Source: Flavobacteriales bacterium UBA6969
GTDB taxonomy: Bacteria > Bacteroidota > Bacteroidia > Flavobacteriales_D > Sanyastnellaceae
DNA: 14,331 nt
Assembly: GCA_002448555.1 (NCBI GenBank)
Contig: DJYV01000050.1
Location: forward strand, 1 to 14,331
Direction of reading: 5' to 3'
The translations under genes and the position numbers were made by a program. Position 1 is the stretch's first letter. Each line of letters opens with the position of its first letter. Below are positions 14,174-14,331 of this stretch, in pieces. The notes under the pieces are model-generated. The model was not told the origin of the DNA. It made no database searches and saw only the letters and a program-made list of their open reading frames with translations.

Positions 14174-14331
14174 ATGGCTAAAAGAGACCTTAACTACACT
14201 CGGAACATCGGCATCATGGCTCACGTCGATGCAGGTAAGACGACTACGACCGAGCGTATTCTTTACTACACCGGAATCTCTCACAAAATCGGTGAGGTAC
14301 ACGACGGTGCTGCCACCATGGACTGGATGGA
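14174..14331 (+). CDS. fusA: Elongation factor G (5' part, cut by window end)
   Basis: Ribosomal translocase GTPase. Only the first 52 codons are present. MAKRDLNYTRNIGIMAHVDA leads into GKTTTTERILYYTG, the G1 P-loop of the translation-factor GTPases, followed by the switch-I approach (HKIGEVHDGAATMDWM). Position directly after rpsL and rpsG is the classical str operon order. ATG start with no Shine-Dalgarno. The gene should run about 2 kb past the window. Confidence 0.96.
   Translation, partial: MAKRDLNYTRNIGIMAHVDAGKTTTTERILYYTGISHKIGEVHDGAATMDWM

Noticed and set aside
1..14331. Mobile elements, CRISPR, tRNA or a defence island
   Set aside because: No transposase or integrase genes, no spaced direct repeats, no tRNA-like cloverleaf and no defence-type domains were seen on either strand.

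Overview
The window is an ordinary-looking chromosomal segment of a Bacteroidota bacterium, probably a moderately GC-rich Flavobacteriales-type lineage. Three things support this. One protein carries a C-terminal type IX secretion sorting domain. Several genes are preceded by the Bacteroidota -7 promoter element TAnnTTTG. No start codon has a convincing Shine-Dalgarno sequence. The gene content is housekeeping plus a few envelope or secreted proteins. I see no tRNA, rRNA, CRISPR array, insertion sequence, prophage or attachment site.

Layout from left to right. (1) A perfect 24-bp-arm hairpin (1-53) terminates alaS (minus strand, 62-2671). (2) Divergent from alaS come a membrane-anchored M23 peptidase (2779-3756) and a small MerR-type regulator (3844-4227). 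(3) hldD (minus, 4232-5224) converges on the MerR gene. A 48-bp gap holding two head-to-head -7 elements separates it from a plus-strand pterin operon: a PTPS/QueD-family enzyme (5273-5695) overlapping folE2 (5695-6615). (4) A Bax-inhibitor-1 membrane protein (6693-7418) converges on a large secreted peptidylarginine/agmatine-deiminase-family protein (minus, 7482-9284), with a two-way terminator between them. (5) A minus-strand operon with overlapping stop and start codons encodes a UvrD/PcrA helicase (10625-13012), a predicted lipoprotein (9951-10628) and an alpha/beta-hydrolase (9319-9951). (6) On the plus strand the str operon begins: a strong promoter, rpsL, rpsG and the first 52 codons of fusA, cut by the window end.

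How the genes fit together. FolE2 makes dihydroneopterin triphosphate from GTP, and the adjacent PTPS-family enzyme uses that product. The spacing of its active-site motif points to the tetrahydrobiopterin type rather than the queuosine type. HldD supplies heptose for surface glycans, the M23 protein probably trims peptidoglycan, and the str operon encodes translation machinery.

The most interesting points are the PPAD-like architecture of the secreted deiminase, the eukaryote-like PTPS motif next to FolE2, and -7 boxes lying so close to start codons that several mRNAs should be leaderless or nearly so. No clear novel defence or mobile system is visible. Starts were moved inward from the longest open frame for most genes, using homologous N-termini and promoter positions.
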